Positions 1 to 8,207 of a stretch of DNA of 64,000 nt are shown in pieces. This stretch comes from Bacteroidia bacterium (GTDB lineage Bacteria; Bacteroidota; Bacteroidia; Cytophagales; Cyclobacteriaceae), in contig JAUIAO010000011.1 of assembly GCA_030425425.1 (NCBI GenBank), positions 1 through 64,000 on the forward strand, given 5' to 3'. Both the position numbers and the translations under genes were made by a program. The notes beneath the pieces were generated by a model. The model was not told the DNA's origin, did not search any database, and saw nothing but the letters and a program-made list of their open reading frames with translations. Numbering within the stretch: the stretch's first letter is position 1; each line of letters starts with the position of its first letter.

Positions 1-52
1 CCGTCTATTTTAATGACGGCCTTTTATGTAAGTTTGAAGATAATATTTTGTC

Positions 53-106
53 AAGGCAAAGATAGCAAGTAACTGCCGTCACTTGATCTTATCTTTGCCT
101 TTTTTT
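53..106 (+). terminator. Rho-independent terminator of a gene left of the window
   Basis: A perfect 12-bp inverted repeat (53-64 with 90-101, arm AAGGCAAAGATA) encloses a nested 5-bp stem (CAAGT 66-70 with ACTTG 81-85) and runs into a T tract at 100-106. The T tract lies on the + side, so it most likely ends a rightward gene outside the window. The minus-strand gene stops inside the same T tract. A smaller CCGTC/GACGG hairpin sits at 1-19. Confidence 0.75.
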
Positions 107-822
107 CAACTTGACAAAGTAGGATTAATTGAATTGTAATTCTTTACAACATCTATCAAAGTGCTTTTCGCAGAACCGAACATAAACGGAGAAGCTATAA
201 TTAGAAGACCGGCTAAAAATGGTGGATTAGGAGAAAATTTAAACTCACTAGGCTGACTAGGGTCAGGTTTTGTCATCATTTCACTCAATCCATAAGCCAT
301 GAATCCTGATCCTATGGTAAAAGCCACAACTTTGGTAATACTTTTGCGACGTATTTTCCTTATGATTCTTTGACTCGGTTCATCTGTAAGGTCATTCTTC
401 AGATTCTGAATATTTAATTCTTTCAATTGATTTTCAAAAATGTAGAATTGATAAACATTATTAGATAAGCCACCCCCAAAATTGGGATCATATGTCGATT
501 TGGAAAATTCAAAAATCGGAATTTTGCCTGAAACGATTTCAGTCATGTCTACATAACCTAAGCCATCAATTTTCTTGATCAAATGGAATTCATAGTTTGA
601 CGTATAATTATCAATAAGTTTTAAAGATATTTTGAGACTGTCATTAATTAAAAGGTGTGCTAATTCACTATCCAGTTGATAAACAGAGAGTGATTGTGGT
701 TGGAGTTTCATGCCAGTTTTTAATACTACTTCATTTTTTTTGGTTTGTGAATATGTGGGAGTTGTTAAGAGTATTGTCCATAATGTTAAAAGTAAGGAGA
801 ACGATAGGATCCTGTATTTCAT
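106..822 (-). CDS. Hypothetical exported protein with C-terminal hydrophobic segments
   Basis: I do not recognise this 238-residue protein. The ATG at 822 is preferred over a longer frame to 876 because it places a signal peptide (MKYRILSFSLLLTLW..., ending near TYSQ) at the N-terminus. The middle is mixed alpha/beta without a known motif. A very basic patch (RIIRKIRRKS) precedes a hydrophobic stretch (VVAFTIGSGFMAYGL) and a second one (PFLAGLLIIASPFMFG), so it may be membrane-anchored at its C-terminus. It stands alone, divergent from the T9SS gene to the right across a 910-bp gap. No function is proposed. Confidence 0.65.
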   Translation of the reverse strand: MKYRILSFSLLLTLWTILLTTPTYSQTKKNEVVLKTGMKLQPQSLSVYQLDSELAHLLINDSLKISLKLIDNYTSNYEFHLIKKIDGLGYVDMTEIVSGKIPIFEFSKSTYDPNFGGGLSNNVYQFYIFENQLKELNIQNLKNDLTDEPSQRIIRKIRRKSITKVVAFTIGSGFMAYGLSEMMTKPDPSQPSEFKFSPNPPFLAGLLIIASPFMFGSAKSTLIDVVKNYNSINPTLSS

Positions 823-1732
823 GTGTATTGTGTTTATTATTTTAGTAACTGTTTCATCGGTTCGACCGGTATCCAAAAATGTGAATGTCCGAATACTAGA
901 AAACTACTTCCAACATTAATTTTCAGTCAAATATTCATCCTAGGTTAGTGCAGCTTTCTTGATGGACATTACATGTCTTAGGAAGTAGATTTTTATATTA
1001 AAAAGTTATAAATTATAATAATGCTAAACTTATGAATTTCGGTGATTTGTAATATGTCTTATATCGACAACCAATTTTTTAAAAAAAATAGGCCACGACC
1101 CAGTTGTGCCTTTTGATTCAGTTCGGATTAAATCCTAATATCAAAATTACCTCAGGGCTTTTATTTGTAGAGGGGGCAAATTCGTTTATGCTGGACTACA
1201 CTTTTATTATCAATCAAGATTTAATCATACTGGTAGATATAGGTGAAGAACGCAATATATGTTAAGGTTTGTTTGTTTCATTTAGTTACGTTAGATAAAT
1301 GAAGAAAGCAGTGAATATTATCCTGATAGGGTTAGAGTAATATGACTTGAAAATTAAATCAATCCGAAAACATATTGGATATTTCCATAAAGTCTAATTG
1401 GTATTTCAAAAACAATAGAGAGGTAAATCAACAAGGGAATTACTTCATCCTGAAGGAAAATAGGAACATTTAAGGATCAACATTTTTTATTGACCCAAAA
1501 AAAGGTGATCAATTAAAAAATCAATAATTATCGGTTTTATTCTTATTGAAAATTGATTTTAGGCATCTCATTTCGATCAATACATTTCTGATTACCAAGA
1601 TTGATCTGATTCATCCTTAGAAGCCAAATCAACAAAAACTCATTTTTTTCTGGTATCGATTGCAAACCTTCAGTCTTTGAGAAAATAGATAGAAACTCCT
1701 CTATCCTGTTTTTAAACCTATAACATAGACTT
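823..1732. other. 910-bp AT-rich intergenic region without a recognisable gene
   Basis: This gap separates the divergent genes at 822 and 1733. I see no open frame with coding character on either strand, only tiny frames of under about 20 codons, and no RNA gene. It presumably holds the promoters of both flanking genes, but I cannot place a promoter with confidence. Confidence 0.5.
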
Positions 1733-4700
1733 ATGAAGAAAGCTCAACAAACTTTTTTTACGAGGATACTGCTTCTCGCAGTGTTTGCTTCGTTCGCCTG
1801 GATAGGACAGGCTAATGCTCAGGACTGGGATGCTCCTGCGCTCAAATCTACTGATCCCGTTTCGGGCTCAGCGTACTACATTTATAACATTGGTTCGGAT
1901 GGGTTCCTTAACCAAGGTGGAGCCTGGTCAACACAGGCTGCAGTATCGCCATCACCAAGGAGAAATGCATCCACTTCATTGGTTTCCTGGACCGTAACCA
2001 ATGTGTCTGGCTCTGAGTGGACATTGAAATTGACAATTGATGGATCGCAATCTCAGCCTGGAGTAGATGATGATTTTGTAGCCTCGTTGGATGATGCTAA
2101 CGGTACAATTTTTACTGACCAGGGTTCTGGTTGGGGAGGACTTAACTGGACTGTTGCTGAAGTAGATGCTACAAACAATATTTATACACTTCAAGCACCA
2201 GGTACCTATACAAACTTCAATGCTTCAGCATATATGGGTACAGAATCAGCCACTGAATCCGGGAATAGGGGAATCGCCAATGTGGTACGTTGGAACCGCA
2301 CTTCTGGAGATGATTATGTCAAATGGCAATTTATCACAACTGCTGATTACGATCTGTACCTCGCCAAAATTGAGTTGGACAGATATATGAGATATGCGAA
2401 ATCTTTAGGTGGTATTGACTTAACAGATTATATAACTGACTATAATTCGGATGTTTTAGCTACTATTCAATCAGCATCCACAGACTTGTTGGCTGAATTA
2501 GCGCCAGTGGATGCAACATCATCGATTGCAAACAATAGTTTTGAAACCAATGGATTTGAAAACTGGACCAATAGTGGTATGGCTACTCAAACAAATGATC
2601 CTAATTGGACTGGAATCACCAAAGATGGCACTGTCTATGGTGAAAAATGGACAAGCTCGAATGGAAATCTAGCCGCTGCTTCTATTACTCAAAGCCTGAG
2701 TGGTTTAACTAATGGCTTATATGAATTGAAAGTTTCGGCTTTTGCATTGCAGCAAGGTGGCTCAAATCCTTTGCATACTAATTGTTTTGCGTTTGCTGGT
2801 GCAAAATCTGCAGAAGTACACGCGGGTAAAGAGTATATTGTTGATATGATCGCTGTAACTGATGGCACCTTAAATATTGGTTACAAACTGGAAGGTGCAA
2901 TTGCCGCAAACTACACAGGGTTTGATAATTTTAAACTGACATATTACGGTGCTCCTTCAGTAAGTGTAGATGCGACATTGTCTGACTTACAAGTAGATGG
3001 CACTACAGTAGATGGATTTGATGCAGCATCTTACACTTATAATGTTTTCGTTCCTGAAACCACAACAAGTGTATCAATATCCGCTACTGAAAATGATGGA
3101 AATGCTTCTTCTACCGGTACAGGAACTTTAAACCTTACAGATAAATTTGGGACGACAGATGTAGTGGTAACTGCAGAAGACGGATCAACTCAGATCACCT
3201 ATACTGTAAATGTTTGGGCGGATGATTTTTCGCAATTATATCCGTCTAAAACCAACCTAGTTCCAGACCCAAGGTTTACAAGTCTTGATAATTTTGGTGG
3301 ATGGGAATGGACTGGTGGTGCGCGTGCACTCAACTCTGATCCATCCAACTCTTATAATGGAAAAACAAGTGGAGCTATTGCAAGTGGAGTTGATGGTACT
3401 GCCTCTTTGGATGTTGTTTTGAGTGGAAAGCTTGAAGCAGGAAAGACTTATCGTGCACATGCTAAGGTTTATGCAACCTCCGGTGTGTTTAATTTTGGTG
3501 CCTTCAACGCAGATATTTCTCCTAATGAAATTCAAACCACTAAGAATGGAGAATGGGAAGAAATGAACTTTGTTTTTACTGTAGGCTCTGGAGTAAACAC
3601 TTCAAACAGCGGTCTTTATTTTAATAATTATAATAGAGATGGACGAGATGGATTTATTGATAACTGGGAATGCTATGAGGTAAACAATGATCAATCTATG
3701 ACATTGGCTGCTTCTACAAGCGGAACGGATTGGACCGTAAACTCCACAAGTGCTACTACTTTCGAGGTATTGGTAGATCCAGGAACTACAACTGTGGATT
3801 TAACAGCAACCGCAAATGGCGCTAATGCAACAAAATCTGGAGACGGAACCGTGAATGTTACAGATTCGCCAATTACTATTACAGTGACTGCTGAGAGTGG
3901 TGAGGCTACTGACTATACCGTGACAATATCTTCACAATCAGGTGATGCTTCTCTGAAATCTCTTAGCGTCGTGGGTGTGGTAGAGCCAGCATTCGATCCT
4001 ACGGTTACAACATACACTGTATATCTGCCTATGAATACGACTACAGTTGATCCCACAGTTGAAGCTAATAATGCTAATATTCAAGGGATAACCGGAGATG
4101 GAGAAGTCGATCTAAGTCAATCACAATCCTCATCAATTGAGGTTACAGCTGAAAATGGTAGTACTGAAACATATACCTTGAACTATTTTGTTGTGACAGA
4201 AAAGCACAATTATACCTTCGATGATGGAAATGCAGAAGATAATATTGGTGGACTAAATGGTACGGTACATGGAAATGTGATTTTCAAAAATGGCCGTGCA
4301 ATTGTACCTCCTGCAGCAAATGGTGCTGGTCAGGATTACGGATATATTTCATTAGATGGACAAACATTAGATTTAGCAAGTTATAATGGATTGTCTCTTG
4401 AGGCATTTATTCAGGCCGGTGATGCTACCAATGATTGGTATACAATGTTGTATTATTTTGGAAATAATGGAGCAGATTATCTTTTTAGCCAGATGACACA
4501 GGCAGGTGATAATGTTTCTAATGTAAAAACTACAACTCCTGGTGGTGAAAAAGCTGCTCTTTCTACTCGAATTGATGACGGTAATCTTCATCATGTAATG
4601 GCTGTTTTAACGAACACAACTTTGAGTTTCTATGTGGATGGTACTTTGGCTCAGTCAGTAACTGGCTCAGGATTAATTTCTGCAATTGGCACACAGTTCG

Positions 4701-6265
4701 CTAATTTGTTTAGAGGTCCAGACAGATGGACTGATGATAATTGGATTGGATCGTTTTTTGAATTCTCGATTTACGAAGGAGCTGTAGATGCTGCTTACGT
4801 TGCAGATAGAGCATCAGATTTTAAATCTACGGTTGTATATGAAGATGGAGCATGGAGCGCTACACCTACTGCAAATGATATCGCGTTAATAAAAGATGAT
4901 TTGACGATCGGTAGCACAGATGTCGTTACAGTTGGTGACGTCATTGTAGGCGCCGATGCTAATTTAACGGTTGAGTCTGGAGGATCTTTGATTATTATGG
5001 GAGGTGCTTCTGGTGATGCCACAATCAAAAGAAATACTACTGGTAATGGTGGCTACAGCATCGTAGGAGCTCCAGTATCTGGTGCTGATCTTTCAGATCT
5101 TTCTGCTGATTACCTGTACACCTGGGATGGTTCATCCTGGTCTGTACCAAGTGGTACGATGGCTTCTGGAACCGGGTATTTTGTAGGGTATGATAATGCC
5201 ACACCTGAAGTTTCTTTGTCTGGTGCCTTGGTTTATGGTGATCAATCAGTTGCAGTATCAACTGCCGGTGATGCCTTCAATCTGGTTGCAAATCCTTATG
5301 CAGCGTCTATCTCCATTGCGTCTTTCTTGAATGCCAACTCTAATATTAGCGATGCGGTTTATTTCTGGAATGATGGTGGAGCCAACAATGGATCTGATAG
5401 AGCAGGTGATTATGTCACCGTAAATGAAATTGGGTCTGTTGGGTCTGTTGATTTAGGTGATGGAGTAGCTGGTCAAAATACAACAGCTGCTAATACTGAT
5501 ATCGCTTCTAGTCAGGGTTTCTACGTGATGGCTACTGCTGACGGGAATGTGGATTTCACTCCTGACATGCAGACTGGTGGATCAAATGCGGATGACAACT
5601 TCTACAGAAAAGTAACTCAAACTTCTTTGAAATTAGCCTTGAGCGGTGCCCATTACAATGAAGTGCTATTTGGATTCAGAGCAGACGGGACAGAAGGAGT
5701 AGATCCGGCATTGGATGCACTGAAGAAAATTGGTAATGAAAACCTTGCTTTCTACTCGATCATCGAAGATCAGAAATACGCTATCCAGGGACTTCCAGAG
5801 CTAGGAGAACGCAGAATGATCTCATTAGGCTATGATGTGAAAGAAGCTGGTATGTACGAATTGTCTATTAAATCTTTTGAAGGGCTGTCTCAAGCATATG
5901 AAGTTTTAGCTCATTACAATGGAAAAACGTATAATCTCAGCAATAATGCAGCTTTGCTAAATCTTTCTAAGGGATCTGGAGTGATTCAATTGGAATTGCA
6001 GCAGGCCACTATCCTGGGTGCAACAGCACTATCATCATTTACGGTTTATGGAGCTGAGGGAGCGTTGAATATCAGTATTGATAAGTCTGTTAGTCAGGCT
6101 AATATTCAGATTATGGATATGAGTGGCAAGACTATTGAATTGTTTGAAGGTCAATCAATCAACAATGGTAAATGGTCTAAACAGCTGCGTCTACAGTCAG
6201 GTAGAGTCTACATTGTAAAAATTCAATCAAGAGATGGTGTTTTATCTCAAAAATTCATCTATTAA
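1733..6265 (+). CDS. Very large T9SS-secreted modular surface protein (cadherin-like, LamG, sorting domain)
   Basis: This 1510-residue protein has a signal peptide (cleavage near GQANAQ, residue 30). Modules in order: a beta-trefoil-like stretch (30-230), a carbohydrate-binding-like jelly roll (about 265-405), a cadherin-like beta-sandwich (412-494, ending in the typical VVVTAEDGS..YTV pattern), a second CBM-like domain (about 500-650), two more cadherin-like repeats (656-733 and 740-820), a LamG/concanavalin-like domain (825-1030), a module (about 1033-1420) shared with the T9SS protein at 40209, and a type A sorting domain (about 1425-1510, with IQIMDMSGKTIE and a KFIY end). No catalytic motif is visible, so a role in surface glycan binding or adhesion is inferred. 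It is probably co-transcribed with the PID-CTERM microprotein 21 bp downstream. Confidence 0.85.
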   Translation: MKKAQQTFFTRILLLAVFASFAWIGQANAQDWDAPALKSTDPVSGSAYYIYNIGSDGFLNQGGAWSTQAAVSPSPRRNASTSLVSWTVTNVSGSEWTLKLTIDGSQSQPGVDDDFVASLDDANGTIFTDQGSGWGGLNWTVAEVDATNNIYTLQAPGTYTNFNASAYMGTESATESGNRGIANVVRWNRTSGDDYVKWQFITTADYDLYLAKIELDRYMRYAKSLGGIDLTDYITDYNSDVLATIQSASTDLLAELAPVDATSSIANNSFETNGFENWTNSGMATQTNDPNWTGITKDGTVYGEKWTSSNGNLAAASITQSLSGLTNGLYELKVSAFALQQGGSNPLHTNCFAFAGAKSAEVHAGKEYIVDMIAVTDGTLNIGYKLEGAIAANYTGFDNFKLTYYGAPSVSVDATLSDLQVDGTTVDGFDAASYTYNVFVPETTTSVSISATENDGNASSTGTGTLNLTDKFGTTDVVVTAEDGSTQITYTVNVWADDFSQLYPSKTNLVPDPRFTSLDNFGGWEWTGGARALNSDPSNSYNGKTSGAIASGVDGTASLDVVLSGKLEAGKTYRAHAKVYATSGVFNFGAFNADISPNEIQTTKNGEWEEMNFVFTVGSGVNTSNSGLYFNNYNRDGRDGFIDNWECYEVNNDQSMTLAASTSGTDWTVNSTSATTFEVLVDPGTTTVDLTATANGANATKSGDGTVNVTDSPITITVTAESGEATDYTVTISSQSGDASLKSLSVVGVVEPAFDPTVTTYTVYLPMNTTTVDPTVEANNANIQGITGDGEVDLSQSQSSSIEVTAENGSTETYTLNYFVVTEKHNYTFDDGNAEDNIGGLNGTVHGNVIFKNGRAIVPPAANGAGQDYGYISLDGQTLDLASYNGLSLEAFIQAGDATNDWYTMLYYFGNNGADYLFSQMTQAGDNVSNVKTTTPGGEKAALSTRIDDGNLHHVMAVLTNTTLSFYVDGTLAQSVTGSGLISAIGTQFANLFRGPDRWTDDNWIGSFFEFSIYEGAVDAAYVADRASDFKSTVVYEDGAWSATPTANDIALIKDDLTIGSTDVVTVGDVIVGADANLTVESGGSLIIMGGASGDATIKRNTTGNGGYSIVGAPVSGADLSDLSADYLYTWDGSSWSVPSGTMASGTGYFVGYDNATPEVSLSGALVYGDQSVAVSTAGDAFNLVANPYAASISIASFLNANSNISDAVYFWNDGGANNGSDRAGDYVTVNEIGSVGSVDLGDGVAGQNTTAANTDIASSQGFYVMATADGNVDFTPDMQTGGSNADDNFYRKVTQTSLKLALSGAHYNEVLFGFRADGTEGVDPALDALKKIGNENLAFYSIIEDQKYAIQGLPELGERRMISLGYDVKEAGMYELSIKSFEGLSQAYEVLAHYNGKTYNLSNNAALLNLSKGSGVIQLELQQATILGATALSSFTVYGAEGALNISIDKSVSQANIQIMDMSGKTIELFEGQSINNGKWSKQLRLQSGRVYIVKIQSRDGVLSQKFIY

Positions 6266-6286
6266 TCACTTAAAGAAACAAGGAAA

Positions 6287-6460
6287 ATGAAAGATAAAAT
6301 CATAAAAATCGCAACAATACTACCGGTGATGCTTTTGGTAGTAGCACCTGCAATGGCGCAGGGTGCACCCCCGGCAACACCAATTGATGGTGGCTTGAGC
6401 TTACTCTTGATTGCAGGAGGCGCTTATGGAGCCAAGAAAATCTATGACAAGAGAAAATAA
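6287..6460 (+). CDS. PID-CTERM microprotein (57 aa), partner of the T9SS giant upstream
   Basis: ATG at 6287, TAA at 6460. The 57-residue product has a signal peptide (KDKIIKIATILPVMLLVVAP, cleavage near AMA|QG), the motif APPATPIDGG, a hydrophobic segment (LSLLLIAGGAYG) and a basic tail ending KKIYDKRK. This matches the PID-CTERM sorting-domain class annotated in Bacteroidota. Its tripartite motif-helix-basic layout resembles exosortase or sortase recognition tails, but here almost nothing else is left after signal-peptide removal. It starts 21 bp after a T9SS giant and is followed by a terminator. A near-identical copy lies at 43415 after the related T9SS protein, so the pairing is unlikely to be chance. 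Its function is unknown; an anchor, chaperone or signalling peptide are possibilities. Confidence 0.85.
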   Translation: MKDKIIKIATILPVMLLVVAPAMAQGAPPATPIDGGLSLLLIAGGAYGAKKIYDKRK

Positions 6461-6472
6461 TCGTAAATTCAC

Positions 6473-6502
6473 AAAGGCTGCTGCTTGCAGCAGCCTTTTT
6501 TT
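6473..6502 (+). terminator. Strong Rho-independent terminator after the PID-CTERM gene
   Basis: An 11-12 bp perfect stem (AAAGGCTGCTG / CAGCAGCCTTT, short CTTG loop) is followed by seven Ts. It begins 12 bp after the microprotein stop and closes the two-gene unit starting at 1733. Confidence 0.9.
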
Positions 6503-6531
6503 AACTTACCGCATTCACCTTTTACTGAGAA

Positions 6532-6723
6532 TTGAACCCTTCTGATAAAAAAAATAAGAACAAATTAAGCTCCAAGGAAGATCATATTGACAAGGAGCAA
6601 GAGGGGTATGATGATTTTCAAGCGGAGGACAATCTATTCAGGACAGCTCGTTTCAAAAAAGAATCCCTTTCCCCTTCCGAAAAAAGACTCCTGTTTAGGA
6701 GAATAATTGATCATCATAAGTGA
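6532..6723 (+). CDS. Possible small hydrophilic protein (63 aa)
   Basis: An open frame with a TTG start gives a highly charged 63-residue protein (NPSDKKNKNKLSSKED..., later LSPSEKRLLFRRII). It has no signal peptide, no membrane segment and no family I recognise. It lies between a terminator and the ECF sigma gene. The absence of an ATG and the lack of homology make it doubtful. A weak hairpin (CTTGAT/ATCAAG, 6794-6810, followed by TTTT) could end its transcript. Confidence 0.3.
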   Translation: MNPSDKKNKNKLSSKEDHIDKEQEGYDDFQAEDNLFRTARFKKESLSPSEKRLLFRRIIDHHK

Positions 6724-7399
6724 TCCAATTTTGTGGTAATTTCAATCAGGAAAAAACTTCTTTTTTAATCTTCGAAGTATTCTGAATTACCACCTTGATG
6801 CATTATCAAGTTTTAGCTCCAGAGGTGACTTTTTTACACCACAAAAGTGCGCATCATATTACTTGAATTGACCTGATTTTTCAGTTTTGAATTGACCAGT
6901 AAAATTGAATGATTCTCTTAGGAATAATCCTTATTTCTATTCTCGAGATTCGCAGATTTGATCCCAATATTACTCTGGTAAAATGCATTTATAGTAGTAT
7001 AAATATTGGGAAATATGTAGTTACTAAAATAAAATACTAACCAGAATACCACTGACCAAAGAATGATAGGGGGTTGTGATCATGTTTGATTAAAAACCTC
7101 TTGAAACACGGAAAAACGCACTTTAGGTAGGCTTATTTTAATTTTTTCATAAAATTAATCATGATAATTCCCCCCTTATTGCATTATTGTTACCTCTAGA
7201 GATTACTGAATTCTTGGTTACTTGCAAGTGTCAATAGAACACTTAATTGTTTTATCGACACCCTAACTAAATCATGAAGAAGAAGTATGAAATTGAATGT
7301 TACCACCAAATTGCTACCCCGACTGATTACCGATTTTGATTCTCATATTATCCTTGAGAATAACCATGCACATAAGGTTCAACTTTAATCAAATTGGGT
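6724..7399. other. 676-bp non-coding region upstream of the ECF sigma gene
   Basis: No credible gene is seen on either strand. The region is AT-rich and holds an 11-bp direct repeat (separate entry) and a weak hairpin at 6794-6810. It probably contains the promoter of the sigma factor gene. Confidence 0.45.
6863..6897. repeat. Direct repeat TTGAATTGACC x2, 24 bp apart
   Basis: The 11-mer TTGAATTGACC occurs at 6863-6873 and 6887-6897. The spacing is close to two helical turns, which suits a pair of regulator sites, but it lies about 500 bp upstream of the sigma gene start and no cognate regulator is known. Confidence 0.35.
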
Positions 7400-8044
7400 A
7401 TGCTTGCTTTAGTTCAGAAATCTACAAATACAGAAAGTGTGATGTTTCCTTTGCTAAAGGAAAATACATCTGAGACGATATGTGTATCCATGCCGCAGAA
7501 TAACTCCGAATCTGTGTTATGGAATCAATTCCGGAGTGGAGATGATTTGGCTTTTGCCAGTATCTATAATGAATATGTAGACTACTTATTCAATTATGGA
7601 AAAAAATTCAGTCAGGATCGTGAGTTGATCAAAGATTGCATCCATGACTTTTTTGTTTACCTGAGAGAGAAAAGAGATCGATTAAGTCAGACAACTTCCA
7701 TTAAGTACTACCTGCTAAGATCCTTTAGGAGAAGACTTTTTAAATACATCGAGAAAAGCAAAAAGAACTCCAACAATTCGGATATTTTAGAATTTGAAGT
7801 TGAATTTGAAGATTGTAGAACTGAAAAATTCATCAGTGATGAAGCAAAGGATTATGCAGTGGAAAAGCTGAATATTTGTATGCAGAAATTGGGCAAAAAG
7901 GAGAGAGAAGCTATTCATTTCTATTACTACGAAGGATTAGGCTACAAAGAAATTGCGGATATTATGGAGTTTACCCATGTTTCCTCTGCCAGGCGATTGA
8001 TCTACATTGCACTCGATAAACTCAACAGTTACTTGACCAAATAA
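7400..8044 (+). CDS. ECF-type sigma-70 family RNA polymerase sigma factor
   Basis: This roughly 214-residue protein directs RNA polymerase to a specific promoter set. Region 2 is visible (EYVDYLFNYGKKFSQDRELI, then DCIHDFFVYLR), as is a region 4 helix-turn-helix (KKEREAIHFYYYEGLGYKEI, then ADIMEFTHVSSARRLIY). The size and the CIHDFFVYLRE pattern fit the Bacteroidetes expansion of ECF factors that usually work with FecR anti-sigma factors and SusC/TonB receptors. No fecR gene adjoins it. It heads the glycosidase cluster and has its own terminator. The ATG at 7400 is chosen over an in-frame TTG at 7394. The first 40 residues or so are poorly conserved, and a later start (ATG near 7443) cannot be excluded. 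Confidence 0.88.
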   Translation: MLALVQKSTNTESVMFPLLKENTSETICVSMPQNNSESVLWNQFRSGDDLAFASIYNEYVDYLFNYGKKFSQDRELIKDCIHDFFVYLREKRDRLSQTTSIKYYLLRSFRRRLFKYIEKSKKNSNNSDILEFEVEFEDCRTEKFISDEAKDYAVEKLNICMQKLGKKEREAIHFYYYEGLGYKEIADIMEFTHVSSARRLIYIALDKLNSYLTK

Positions 8045-8068
8045 ACATAGATTAAGCAAAGCATGTGA

Positions 8069-8098
8069 AGCTCATTCTCTTACGGGATGAGCTTTTTT
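8069..8098 (+). terminator. Rho-independent terminator after the ECF sigma gene
   Basis: An 8-bp stem (AAGCTCAT 8069-8076, ATGAGCTT 8087-8094), extendable with G-T pairs, is followed by a run of Ts. It separates the sigma gene from the glycosidase genes. Confidence 0.8.
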
Positions 8099-8129
8099 AG
8101 TGTCTGAGCAAAAAAATATAAATAATGAG

Positions 8130-8146
8130 TATCAAGCATATTGATA
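8130..8146. promoter_or_regulatory. Short inverted repeat TATCAA-N5-TTGATA upstream of the glycosidase operon
   Basis: A 6-bp inverted repeat (8130-8135 and 8141-8146) lies 62 bp before the ATG at 8208, after the sigma terminator. It could be an operator for the first glycosidase gene. The arms are short and AT-rich, so chance is a real alternative. Confidence 0.25.
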
Positions 8147-8207
8147 GTCTCTTTATTATTTGTACAACCAATGCCCCAAATGGTTGATAGTAATTGTTTT
8201 AAACGTC

